Part shown: in pieces, positions 51,407 to 63,102 of the stretch
Layout: each line of letters begins with the position of its first letter
Numbering within the stretch: position 1 is the first letter of the stretch
Assembly: GCF_000247815.1 (NCBI RefSeq)
Contig: NC_021683.1
Coordinates: forward strand, 5,473,521-5,537,520
DNA length: 64,000 nt
DNA from: Ficedula albicollis
Taxonomy: Eukaryota > Chordata > Aves > Passeriformes > Muscicapidae
Reading direction: 5' to 3'
Position numbers and translations under genes: made by a program
Notes under the pieces: model-generated
The model's database searches: none
What the model saw: only the letters and a program-made list of their open reading frames with translations
What the model was told of the DNA's origin: nothing

Positions 51407-53021
51407 TCTAATTAGATTTTGGCAGCGCTGTCACAGTCAGGGAAAGTTTCCACAAGTACTCCATTGAAATATTATTTTATGCAACCTCATGGAACAAAGG
51501 CCATTTAACCTCATGGAACAAAGGCAATTTTTAATTAAGCAGGTCCCCTCAAAAAGATGATAAACTTAATGCCTTTTTTTTTGGTGGCCTCTGCCCTTGC
51601 AGTGCCTGCCTTCTCAAATATACTCTTTGGTAGCATGATTTCAAATGCATATTTTAAAAAGTACATAAAGCAGATAAAAATAGGTTAAAAAGAACTAAGT
51701 GAAGCTTACCATGGGTGTTATATTTAAAATTAGTTGTAAACATGGAACAGTTTATACAGTCATTCGATAAATTATTATTGTTCTTTATATAGGAAAGGAA
51801 AATATAGAACCAGGACTGATTATGTGATTATATAAGAATAATAATAATGATTATATAATAATAATAATAATTATATAATAATATTAATATTATGTAAATC
51901 TCAGCTTTTATGAACACTTCAAAGTAACTATAGAATATAAGAGACTATTAAGCAAATGGGAAACCTATTTCCAATAACATCTCTAAAATACTTCAGGTTA
52001 GTTTCAGAGCTGGAGAGAAGCCTCTCAGAGGTCTCTGGATGCCAGTGCAATATAACCCATGGGTGTTATATTTAAAATTAGTTGTAAACATGGAACAGTT
52101 TATACAGTCATTCGATAAATTATTATTGTTCTTTATATAGGAAAGGAAAATATAGAACCAGGACTGATTATGTGATTATATAAGAATAATAATAATGATT
52201 ATATAATAATAATAATAATTATATAATAATATTAATATTATGTAAATCTCAGCTTTTATGAACACTTCAAAGTAACTATAGAATATAAGAGACTATTAAG
52301 CAAATGGGAAACCTATTTTCAATAACATCTCTAAAATACTTCGGGTTAGTTTCAGAGCTGGAGGGAAGCCTCTCAGAGGTCTCTGGAAGCCAGTGCAATA
52401 TAAATCTAATTAGATTTTGGCAGCGCTGTCACAGTCAGGGAAAGTTTCCACAAGTACTCCATTGAAATATTATTTTATGCAACCTCATGGAACAAAGGCC
52501 ATTTTTAATTAAGCAGGTCCCCTCAAAAAGATGATGCCTTTTTTTTTGGTGGCCTCTGCCCTTGCAGTGCCTGCCTTCTCAAATATACTCTTTGGTAGCA
52601 TGATTTCAAATGCATATTTTAAAAAGTACGTAAAGCAGATAAAAATAGGTTAAAAAGAACTAAGTGAAGCTTACCATGGGTGTTATATTTAAAATTAGTT
52701 GTAAACATGGAACAGTTTATACAGTCATTCGATAAATTATTATTGTTCTTTATATAGGAAAGGAAAATATAGAACCAGGACTGATTATGTGATTATATAA
52801 GAATAATAATAATGATTATATAATAATAATATTGATTATATAATAATATTAATATTATGTAAATCTCAGCTTTTATGAACACTTCAAAGTAACTATAGAA
52901 TATAAGAGACTATTAAGCAAATGGGAAACCTATTTTCAATAACATCTCTAAAATACTTCGGGTTAGTTTCAGAGCTGGAGGGAAGCCTCTCAGAGGTCTC
53001 TGGAAGCCAGTGCAATATAAA
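51407..53021. repeat. complex X-Y-Y-X-Y tandem duplication
   Basis: Five blocks can be read: X1 51407-51708, Y1 51709-52056, Y2 52057-52404, X2 52405-52673, Y3 52674-53021. Y is 348 bp in all three copies and starts CCATGGGTGTTATATTTAAA. X1 and X2 are offset by 998 bp. X1 is longer because it contains a 23-bp internal repeat (ACCTCATGGAACAAAGGC occurs twice) and about 10 bp near 51560. Y2 and Y3 share variants absent from Y1 (TTTTCAATAAC, CTTCGGGTT, GGAGGGAAG, CTGGAAGCC), so Y2 is closer to Y3. Each Y has an AT-rich core of AATAAT units. Confidence 0.95.
51480..51530. repeat. 23-bp internal duplication in X1 only
   Basis: ACCTCATGGAACAAAGGC occurs twice in X1 (from about 51484 and 51508) and once in X2. 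The single-copy state in X2 shows either a late gain in X1 or a loss in X2. Confidence 0.85.
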
Positions 53022-54814
53022 TGTGCAATAAGTACATAGAGCTGAGCTGCAGTTAATGGAGATGCACATCATCTTCTGTCCTCCAAACCTGCCCTGGGCT
53101 GGGGCTTGAAATCTGCATCACTTGACTTCACCCTTGCCATGGTTGCTGCACATGAAAAAGTGAAAGGGGTGATCAGGTTTCCCCATGATGGTAGAGAACA
53201 GAGCACAAAATCTGGAGTGTAACCTGGGAGTATCCAACTGGCACACAAGTTAAATAAAAGATTTCCCTATGGGCATTTATGGCTCAGGGGGAAAAAACCA
53301 ATACAAGTACTATTCCTGTATGGTGGCATTGAATGAATAGAGATCCCTTTGTTCCTAAGTAGATGTTCAGACATCTATAATGATGCTGTTGGAGTTGTGT
53401 GCTCTAGGTGAAGAAAAAAAGCAGAGTGGAGGAGAATGATACTGTGGGAAGGGCTAGGATGTCTGGAGTATATTGAATTTTGAATGTTTTCAAATTGCAT
53501 CAATTTCAATGGCAGCAGGACTTTTTTGTTTCTTTTTTTTTTTTTGGTTGATCCTAAAGAGATGAACCCTCTAATAAGCAAAACAAAGGCTGTTGGACAG
53601 TCATTGATGTCTTCAGCAATTTTGTCATTAATTGCAAGAAGTGCAGAATTTGACCTGGTTTTCTCTGTACATATCACTGAGGAGATCAGTCTGTGCATTT
53701 GCCTGTGCAGAAAGGTTACTGCGATAATTTCAAGTGTGAAGGCAGAATGTGTGTACAATGTGTCACACCAATATCCTGTGTGGGCACCTGGTGCCCTTTA
53801 AGGCAGAATCAGGCTGTGGCTTATTTTCATACAAAAATAATACACGAGAAAATATAACTGATAATTTCCTGTTCTCACTCCATCTGTATTAATTTCAAAA
53901 GTGAATGGCAACTGCAGTATTTGAGAAGACTTGCTCCTCTTCAATGCCAATTCTGTACAAAACTGTATTTTTGAGGAACTGGAATGTAGTAAACTGAAAA
54001 AACCAGATTAATTTCTTTGCAGAAACAAGTTTTGTGGACCCTGCATTGTGGCATGATCAACTAAGCTAAAATACTAAATACCCTAGAACTGCAAGAGAAA
54101 GGTAACTACTTACCTCTGCTCTACCCTTTGATTTGTGAAGAAGATTTGGTTCGGATCAGCTTGTGACACCCAAGGAAATAGAAGCTTTGCATGCATGAGT
54201 TTTAAGGGAGAACACTTGGCACCTACTGACTTAATGCTGTCATGGTGAGCCTTGCCAGAAGAAAATACAGCCTGCAGTGCCGTTTCAGGTGACCATTTCT
54301 GGGATGTTTAGCTCATGTTCTAGTCGCCCCTCTCTGTCTCCTCCTTGAGCCCTAAATTTATTTCCTTTGGTATTTAAGTCCCGTTTCAGGGCAGGAGCTT
54401 GATTTTCCTCATAACCCCAATTTGCCTTTAACAGTAGATCTGATATCTTCTCTACTGATGGAAAAGATAGGAGGCTGTTAGCACTGGTATATTTATATTG
54501 TGCTAATGGGTTTTAACCCTCTTACTGAGCAGTGCTGATGGTTTAAAATAATGACTAGGCAATAAATTTTTACTGGGACAGGTGTACAAATAGTACCCAA
54601 AAGAGAGTGGTGCTAAGGGTCAGTCTATGAAAAGAATGGTGTCCCAGATTATAGTGCAAGATGAAACTTTCATATGCTGGTAAATCCTGACGACACATGG
54701 TTTTAGCTTGAGCCACCAAGACTTATTTGCTATCATTAACAAGATCCACATGTATCCAGTACTCAGATCCATCTGAGTCAGAGTCATCTTGGCTTCTGTT
54801 TCAGAACTACTCAT

Positions 54815-54875
54815 CCAAAGGGAGCAGGAGTGTCCCTGCCATCCATTGACTCCAGTGGGAACCAAAGCTGCACCC
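54815..54875 (+). mobile_element. ancient amniote interspersed repeat fragment
   Basis: GGGAGCAGGAGTGTCCCTGC, then CATCCATTGACTCCAGTGGG fits the recurrent amniote pattern (gccattgacttcaatgggag). Short and diverged; family uncertain. Confidence 0.4.
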
Positions 54876-55518
54876 AGGAAAATCCTGGTCTTGTACTGTT
54901 TGTTACAACCCTCTGCTGTTTCCAAAATCTCCTTGTGACTCCTGGAATTCCTGTTGTGGCTGTACCAGATGTGGATAGTGGAAAAACAATTAATGAATCC
55001 TGCCTTCAGTACAAGACAGCAACTTGTGCTAACTAATGTCTTACTGTTATTTGGTAGCAATGGCTTTTTCCACAGTGGAGACATTTTTCATAAATACTTT
55101 ATTGCTAGAACGTTTTAAAAAACACCCAAAAGTTTTATTTTACGTTGTTTCTATTTTCAGCTCCACACTTAAGTTTTCTTACTAGAAAAAGTCAGGTTTT
55201 GTTTTCACAGTTTAAAAAATGTCTGCACTAAACCGGCTCTGATATTCACACTTCAGCATCTGCTTTCCAACAAATCACACTATTTATTTTTGAATAAATG
55301 AATAAAGAATGTGGAGCAGAAAGTGGAAAGCAAGTTTAAACCAGACATAAAAAAATAATGATTTAAAGTATGAGCAAATGGGTAGATCCTTTCGACCTAA
55401 GTGGTTCATCACCTGTTTAAATCACTAACCAAGCTTCAGCGACAGTTCTGTACCTGGGTAATACTCTGCTGGCATTTACTAGTTTTGTGCTACATGAAAT
55501 TTGAAGAATTCAGGAGAA

Positions 55519-55549
55519 GAACAAACAATTCAGGAAGAATTGTTTGTTC
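55519..55549. repeat. perfect inverted repeat, 13-bp arms, 5-nt loop
   Basis: GAACAAACAATTC at 55519-55531, loop AGGAA, then GAATTGTTTGTTC at 55537-55549, an exact reverse complement. A copy of GAATTCAGGAGAAG just upstream (55506) resembles the loop side, as if one arm was copied from the other strand. Confidence 0.9.
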
Positions 55550-56582
55550 AACAGATAAAGGTTTTGAGTTCTGTATCAAATGGGAGCTATTACAACCTTG
55601 CTAACAATAGCTTTCAGTGTGATACAATCAAAACACTGCCCCTGCTGAAGAGAGCAGTGTCCCTGCAAAGGCTGTGTGCTTCAGTGGTAATCTTAAATAC
55701 CTGTACAGCTCACACTTTTCCCCCTCAGGACACCAGGTTTGTGAGATAATAAATACAGCACTTCAGAATGCAATAAAACACTCATCAACTGTCAAATGTA
55801 GGATTTACCTACCCCGTGTTCTAGTGTGGATTTATGCCATCTGATTTGGAGGAGCAATTAAAAATTCTCCAGCCAGCAGTCAAATAGTTTTATCCTGTAC
55901 TTAGTTATCATAGTGTCAGAGACAGTCCATCTATGCAAAAGGAGTCAGTCTGGCAAAAACTGTACTTTATATCTTGGCAGTGCTTGTATATCCTCCCAGC
56001 TATCTTTTTTTGTTAGCTCTGTTTTTGCTGTACAATTGTGGACATCACGTGACTGCTGTTTGAGTTGTATAATGTTTTCTTTCTTCTCGTTAAACTGTAG
56101 AGAGAAGTGACTGCTCAGTCCAAGGTCTTGGATTTCAAATGAGCAGGGATTTGTTTCTTCATTCATCACTTCACACCTAAATGACAAACCATGAGCATGG
56201 AAAAGGAAGGTAGCACAAGGGTCTTTGTCAGCAAATTGGGACATCCTTCAAATTGTAGCTTTGCTGAGAGTACTTGGCTGTTACAGAATATTGTCTACTC
56301 AGTGATACGAAACACTTCACCTCTCTTTTGAACTTCTTGGTGTTCTCGTGCGTGGAGGAAATGTCACACTCCAATTGTGCAAAGGGGTCTGCAGAAGAAC
56401 AAGGCCAGGAAAAAGCTGAGTGTCTTTATCACTTCAGAGGATATCCCTGCAGCAGGCAGTGGGTCCACAGGACAGATGCCATGATGTGAAGACCCTGAAT
56501 CCCTCATCCTCTTTTTGCTGTTCACCTTTTAGCAAGGTGTGTCTGGAGCAATTGATGATGAGCAGAACGAATTTGTTCTAAG

Positions 56583-56675
56583 CAACTTCAGGTGAAAAGA
56601 CCCTACCAACAAAACGAGATGCTTGAAACAACTTCAGGTGAAAAGACCCTACCAACAAAATAAGAGATGCTTGAA
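56583..56675. repeat. tandem duplication, 46-bp unit, two copies
   Basis: CAACTTCAGGTGAAAAGACC starts both copies (56583 and 56629). They differ only in AAAACGAGATGC versus AAAATAAGAGATGC. This is the smallest of the clear duplications. Confidence 0.93.
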
Positions 56676-59600
56676 GTGAACTTAATCTCCTTAATCTTTT
56701 CTCATCAAAGACTGATTTTTTTCTTTTATTTAAGTAGGAAATTATCTTTAGGAGAGATCAGAAGGAAGGGGAAAGAACAGAAAGGGTACAGCTGTTTTCC
56801 TCCATGGAGAACTCCTTTGAGATGGACACAGGGATGAAAAGAAGGAAAAAATCCCATCTTAGAGTTGGCAAGTGTTGCCACCGTGGTGGTCGGTGGATGT
56901 TTTCCACATGTGTACGTGAGGGCAGAAGGATCCTGGAGCTTGTTTTTCTTCTGTGTGCAGCACAGCACGTTGGCCTAGATTTTATTGCTGTGACCTGAAC
57001 TCATCTTTGTACCATGGGGGAAATACTTGCAGTGCTTTACAGATCTCAGGGACAGTCTCATTTTCTCAGCACAGAGCTAATATATCAAGCTAATTTACTG
57101 CTGTGGTGTGTTGCAAAGCCTATATAATATTGAGTAAACATTGTTGGCTTATACATTAACTGTAACTAAAACCCAGTGCAAACTTTATTCTGGCTTCAGG
57201 ATTTTCCTTGAAGGAGTGACTAAGAAAAGAAGCATAGACTTTTTTTCCTTTCCCCCCCACCCTTTTTCTTTTTTTGCAGTGAGGAAACTTTACTCTTAAA
57301 CTTGGCAGTTCTCTTAGTTCTAGGTCAAGTGGCAGGCTTGGTTAGGAGCTTTCTGTGTGGCTCACTCAATTGGCTCTTTTTCTTTGTCAGGATCCCTTAG
57401 TAGTGTTTAATGTGGTTTCTTTTTCCTGTGTGGTGTGCAAATATAACTGAATAAATAAGAATCTAGATGTCTGTCTGCTTGAAAACGTAGTATAGCTGCT
57501 ATGGCTTTCTATGGCTAAGGATTATAATGTTTTGGATGATCTAAAACAAAGGAAACCAAATACTTAGTTCATGGAATTTATGTGGGAATCCTTTTCTGAG
57601 GATTGTAATGTGCTTTACCATCAGGATTTAATTACAAAGTAAAGCACTTGTGTAAATGAACATCCTTTAAGAGAAAGTCAGAATAACATAAAGATATTAT
57701 TTTATTTTGCAAAAATCAGTGTTTGTCTTTTTATAGGTTAAAACCATTAAAATTCGACTAAATAAATGGTGATAATTTCCTAGGGTTCTCAGTGATCCTG
57801 ATGAGTGAAATTTTATCAGTATCAGACTTTTTTCCCAGTATGTGCATTTCTTAAGTTTACAGTAACCATGTGTTCTATTTTGTATGGGACTTTTCCAGTT
57901 TCATATGTGATACTGTCCCAGTGTCCTGGGAGCATGAAATAGCATTAATCAAAAAGTGTAAGGGCTTTATTTGTATTCAGGGCATATTGCTCTGCTGAGT
58001 AAAATTTGTTCTGGCTTAACTGTGAACAAACTTTTCAGTGGATGAGTGCTAATCTTATTGAACAGTGGTAGGAATAAAAAGAAAAACATCATCAGAGCTG
58101 GTGTTTTGCTCAAAGTGAATATTAATGTCCCCTCTTTTGTGTTTCATGATAAACTCAGTGCATTACTGGAAAAAATTCTCTCCCATAAGAAAGAGCCAAA
58201 TGCCACTCCTGAGATAGATTCTGACAATAGGGGCAGCAGCATTTATTCCTGAAAAACAGCCCCATGTGTCTTCTGCAGGAGCCAGGGAACCCCCAAATGA
58301 GTCACTGAAAAGCATCCCACTCCTTTGTTTGTAACACTGAATCACTTTTAATCCCGCCAGGTTTCTGACATGGGGGCAAATTTCAGTGGAAGGAGTAGTT
58401 ACAGACTTTCTCTCTCAACTCACATCCTTCATAGGAATTTGCTGCTGCTGGGGTCTGATGTGGAAGTGTCACAATATGGGCTGTGATGCTTTTAGAGTTC
58501 GCTACAGAACAAAAAGATCATTTCTCACTGCTTTTCTTGCACTGTGGGGAGGGAAGGAAGCAGCCTCTGGGTTGTTTTCTGTTTGTTCTTCAAAGGAAGC
58601 CAGTTGAATTGTGGTTTTGGTTTTTATCAAGTGCAGTCAAGAGAAGATTCTTGCATTGAAGATGGGTAAATGGATTGTATGGAATCCCATTTTTACTTCT
58701 TTTTGAGATATGAATTACACTTGAACATGAATTTTGATGTAGGGGGTTTTTGTATGCTACTTAATTTTCTGATTGAGCCTGGGGATCAGAGTTCTACAGT
58801 GGATCAAGAGTCTTTTCTGTTCCTGCCTGAACCAGGAGCAAATGGATACTATAGATCTGATCTAAATCCCAGTGAGGGTGATGGAAAGGCTGCCATTGAC
58901 TTTGGGATTTGGATCAGGTGCCTGTTACAGTCTGTGCTTTTATATATACAAGCAAAATTCTGGAGGAAAACTATCTGTTTCAGACTTCATTACAAGCTCC
59001 ACATTTCTACAGTTCTTTTTAGATCTTGCTTTTGGAAACTGTTATTATAGTAAGAAGTGTATAGACAATGTTTGAGTCATACCAACAACAAGAAAAACAC
59101 TATTTACCACCAAGGGAAGAAAGACAAAGCAGCCTGTTACATGCAGCCATGAGTCCACTGCATTTTATTCACCAATATTGCTGAATTTCAGAGATCTGCT
59201 TTCCCAGTGCTTGGGAATCAAAAAACTCCTATGGTTTTCTAACATTTTTAAAGTTTAAAATTCTTTAATGAGTTGAAAAGAGCTTTTGAGAAAGTCATAT
59301 AATGATGGGTCTGGAGCATTACTCACATGTTCTGTTTCCCTGTCCATGACTTTATTCATTCAGTTACCATTCCTCTCATCATTTTATGATCATCTAGCAA
59401 CCTTTTTCAATGCCAATTGGATTTTTCAGGTAAAGCCACTAATTTCGATTGTACAATAGAAATCAGCTTTCAATGGTATTTCAATTAACCTTGCTATTAA
59501 AGAAATTGCTTTTTGCCAATACTCAATGTTTGGTTGACATTCAGAGAACACACAAGTCCTTTAATACAATCTGTATTGAAAGAAAAACCTGCATTTGTTG

Positions 59601-59998
59601 TCTTTGAACTAGCTTCTTGTAGTTTGGGGAGTTTTCAATGTAGCTGACACAGAGCAGACTGAAAACAAATGCACAAAATATTTTGAATTAAAAGCTTCCA
59701 AGCATTCTATGCTATAATATATATTCTATTTTGTTTGGGCATAAATCCTGTCTTGGATGTCTTTTTTTTGTAGATTATGTCAGTATTTACTGATCCCACT
59801 GCTGTAAATAACACATGTTTTTTGAGATACAGACAAGGTGCCACCAGTGCAGATCCATGAAAAGCTCTGTATGGGGAACAAATGAACAAAACATTTTGGG
59901 ACAGAGTCTGAGACTTTTTTCCCAGCAGGATAAAGACTTTGAAGGATTCTGGTGCTGGATTTCCCATTGGAAGGGTGGCAGCTGTAAGGATGCTGTAA
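56676..59998. other. non-coding DNA with one old repeat
   Basis: Includes a weak exon-like frame at 58100-58252 (plus) and the hairpin-forming old repeat at 58854-58921. Other open frames match nothing I know. Confidence 0.45.
58854..58921 (+). mobile_element. ancient amniote repeat with self-complementary ends
   Basis: CTGATCTAAATCCCA at 58857-58871 pairs with TGGGATTTGGATCAG at 58903-58917 (14 of 15 positions). The centre holds GGAAAGGCTGCCATTGACTT. This matches the widespread amniote pattern ending ggctttggatcagg. The fold-back is a property of the repeat family and is not taken as an RNA gene. Confidence 0.6.
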
Positions 59999-60134
59999 AT
60001 TTTAATTGGGCCTTACAGTGAGAGATATTTGAAAGATATTAAACATAGGGTTGCAGACTTGATTGCATTTTAATTGGGCCTTACAGTGAGAGATATTTGG
60101 AAGATATTAAACATAGGGTTGCAGACTTGATTGC
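59999..60134. repeat. tandem duplication, 68-bp unit, two copies
   Basis: Copy 1 (59999-60066) and copy 2 (60067-60134) both begin ATTTTAATTGGGCCTTACAG and end in GATTGC. I see one substitution (TTTGAAAGA/TTTGGAAGA). Confidence 0.95.
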
Positions 60135-61959
60135 ATCACTCAGCCCATCCTTGCATTTTGCTGATTTTAGTATGAATCAGTGGGAATTTTTAAAGTTGTG
60201 TTTTCTTTAGCAAAATAGGGAATAATTAGTCTAAGCAGCCCAATGTGCCCATATTGTGATGTTTCAGTGGCTTTTCCTGTAGCCACATTTGCTTTTGAAG
60301 GAAAGTACCCAGGGTCTGATGTTGGACATTCACATACGAGGCTGTGTGTGCAAGGAAGTTCAGTCTAGGAATGACCAACAAAAACTGCATGTGTGGGAGG
60401 GAAATATGCATATGGATATCATGCACCTTTTACTTCTGAACTGGTTCATGCAGGACTCTGACAATCTGGCTCCAGACCTTGTTCAAGGCATTTCTGGTTG
60501 GCATCTGGCTGAGTGGAGTTTCTCAGTTGTGCTCAAAGCAGTCCAGCTTGCTTTTAAAATGTCATTGTTTGTTTTAAAAGAGTCAGACCCTCAGCCTCCA
60601 ATTTGCTTTTTTATTCCTGAAGACCCCAAATCTTAAAAACATCCCAGTTAAAAAAGTGTTCTTTTCTACTTTTTACACCTTTATTTGAAATCTGAGCCAG
60701 TCGACCTTGCCAGGGTTTGAAAACTTGAATTAACTGAGAAGTAAAGACCAGTCTGAAATTGCAGCAGATGATAGAATAGAGCTCTAAATAAGAATACAAT
60801 AAAATAATAAAAAAGAGACAGCCAAGTTGTCAGCAGTGTAACAGTATTTTAGATAAACCCCTCTGGGCCATTTTCTTAACAGCAACCATTTGTGTTTATC
60901 TGAAGATTAGTGCAGAGACTTTTGATTTTACAGTGCATGTTCCCCTTTTACTTTTAAAAAATATTTATATGCTTTTATATATATTGCTTAGTATTCCATG
61001 TGAGGCAAATAATGCCACATTGCTTTAGGTTTTATTGGCAAGGCACTTAATGTTTGGGATAGAGTCTGAAGTAAAAAGAAAGCAAAATTATTTGGTCCTG
61101 TAGGCTGTTTAAATGAGGATTAGAGCCAAATGTTTGGGTCCCAGGAAATTGGCCAAGCCTGGATACTCACAATGTCAACTTGCACGTACAGTGCACAGTT
61201 TAATATTTTTATCATGAGACTTTTTTCCTTAAAAAAAAAAAAAGAGAGAGAAAAAAAGTAGCTATTTGCCATTTCAGCTCTGCTCATAAGACAAGGAAAC
61301 AGCTGATTCAGTTAAAAATAAAAATATTCCTTTGGCTTAATGTGACAGTAGAGTTTTGCCCAAATAGGAGTACAGATCTACTGTGCTAGAAAGAGGGAGA
61401 TGTGGAATTATGAGAATATGGCTTTCACAGTACTACCCAATCCTGTTCCAAAAAGGAGGGAAAGATTTGCCAGCACTGGCAAACAGGGGCTTGGGTTTCT
61501 GCTGGCTTTTAAGACAATTCTCTCATTTTCAAAAATGTTTGAATAATAATGTTAGTAATGAGCCGTCAAAAAAGATTGTTATTTTTGCATCTGATTTAAC
61601 CTCATTCAAATAGGAAAGGTGCATTAAAATAGTGGAAATCCTGGAATAAGAGTGGCTTTATCCTAACTCCTCTACTGGATCAAATCCTTGATCAATTGGA
61701 AACAGGTGTAAGTTAAAATGAAGCAGGAGTGTTCACACTGAGATTGGCCCTGGTTTAATTAAATTGATTTTCAGATCAATTTAAATTGAGCTGATGCAAT
61801 TTGCCCTGTTATTTAAATTAGGCCTGCAGGAGTAGTCTTGGAATGAGGGACTGCACACAGTATGTGTAAGAGTATCTGAATCAGGACCATTATTATTATT
61901 TACAGGAATCTACTTTTCAATGAATTATTTTTTTCAAATTAGGGGGTAGCAGCCATAAT
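60135..61959. other. non-coding DNA ending in old-repeat sequence
   Basis: A13 followed by GAGAGAG lies at 61231-61250. From 61660 to 61910 phrases such as TGGATCAAATCCTTGATCAA and ATCTGAATCAGGACCATTAT recall ancient amniote repeats. A perfect 10-bp inverted repeat with a 6-nt loop is at 61759-61784 (TTAAATTGAT/ATCAATTTAA). No gene was recognised. Confidence 0.45.
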
Positions 61960-62442
61960 AGTCCACTGGTGTTGGCTCCATTGATAATTATACCATTTTT
62001 CTCCTTTTCTTAATTGTCCTAGTCTGAACTGTGCTATTTTAGCAGAAAATGTTAATTATTTTATCAACAATTGGCAGACCCTGCTTCAATTTGCTGTTTT
62101 CCCTTTAACCAAAACAAAGATTACAGGCCCTGTTCCATAGCTCAGCTGCTGAATCTTTGCTAAGAAACTTGGGAACCCCTTTCTCATGAAACACTGTGTA
62201 AAGCTTTAAACACTCTTTGAAGCTGAGTTGTATTAAATGATAGACAAAAAAAGCCCTCTGAAGAATTGGTGCTTAATTACAACTTAATTAGCATAATTAT
62301 GCATGCTAATAGCATCTCAAATGAATAGCAGTTGTCAGGAGGTTGGGACCATCTGTAAGAGTGTCGGATTAATACATCATTTTTTATTTCTAACAACGCT
62401 GTAACTCTTTCCCTGAAAGTGATTTTCATTAATCAAGTTCAT
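61960..62442. promoter_or_regulatory. candidate conserved non-coding element
   Basis: Dense in homeodomain-type cores: GTTAATTATTTTATC, CTTAATTACAACTTAATTAG and GATTTTCATTAATC. ATTAGCAT and ATGCTAAT (about 62288-62311) form an 8-bp inverted pair. ACAAAG SOX-type sites also occur. It adjoins the 330-bp duplication. The call rests on motif density and texture, without any alignment. Confidence 0.27.
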
Positions 62443-63102
62443 TTTTATTATATAGAAAATTTGGCATTTTTCATTATGGGCCATTATCCGTTTCCCCATG
62501 CAGTCCTAATACAATACTAATGAGACCCCATGTGGCTACTCCACACTGACAATGGTAGTACAGGTGTATTATTATAATTGTTACAAACAGCACATTGTAC
62601 CTCAGGACTAGTAGAGTTCTAATCTCAAGATATCAGGGTTTCCACTTGGTACCTTCCCTTGGGCCCAGTACAATTTCCAGAGCTTTATGAAAAACATACA
62701 TGTTTGTGGTTATGAGGAAGCAGATTTAAAGAGATAGAAGCATGTTTGTTTTATAGCTGGAGAACTTGGAAGTTTTATTATATAGAAAATTTGGCATTTT
62801 TCATTATGGGCCATTATCCGTTTCCCCATGCAGTCCTAATACAATACTAATGAGACCCCATGTGGCTACTCCACACTGACAATGGTAGTACAGGTGTATT
62901 ATTATAATTGTTACAAACAGCACATTGTACCTCAGGACTAGTAGAGTTCTAATCTCAAGATATCAGGGTTTCCACTTGGTACCTTCCCTTGGGCCCAGTA
63001 CAATTTCCAGAGCTTTATGAAAAACATACATGTTTGTGGTTATGAGGAAGCAGATTTAAAGAGATAGAAGCATGTTTGTTTTAGAGCTGGAGAACTTGGA
63101 AG
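62443..63102. repeat. tandem duplication, 330-bp unit, two near-identical copies
   Basis: Copy 1 (62443-62772) and copy 2 (62773-63102) both begin TTTTATTATATAGAAAATTT. Over 330 bp I see one difference (TTTTATAGC/TTTTAGAGC). It is the best-matched duplication in the window, so it is either very recent or an assembly duplication. Confidence 0.96.

Larger units (their letters stand above)
53022..56582. other. non-coding DNA with one old repeat and one long palindrome
   Basis: Open frames include the longest of the window (154 codons, minus, 54620-55084), which has no recognised domain and runs through an old repeat near 54815-54875. T13 lies at 53533-53545. No gene was recognised. Confidence 0.5.

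Noticed and set aside
51407..53021. CRISPR-like or satellite array
   Set aside because: Units are hundreds of bases long with no regular short repeat-spacer pattern and the genome is animal.
54620..55084. Longest open frame (154 codons, minus)
   Set aside because: No recognisable domain, runs through an old amniote repeat, and this length is expected by chance in 64 kb.
58854..58921. miRNA-like hairpin
   Set aside because: The fold-back is explained by the self-complementary ends of an old amniote repeat family.
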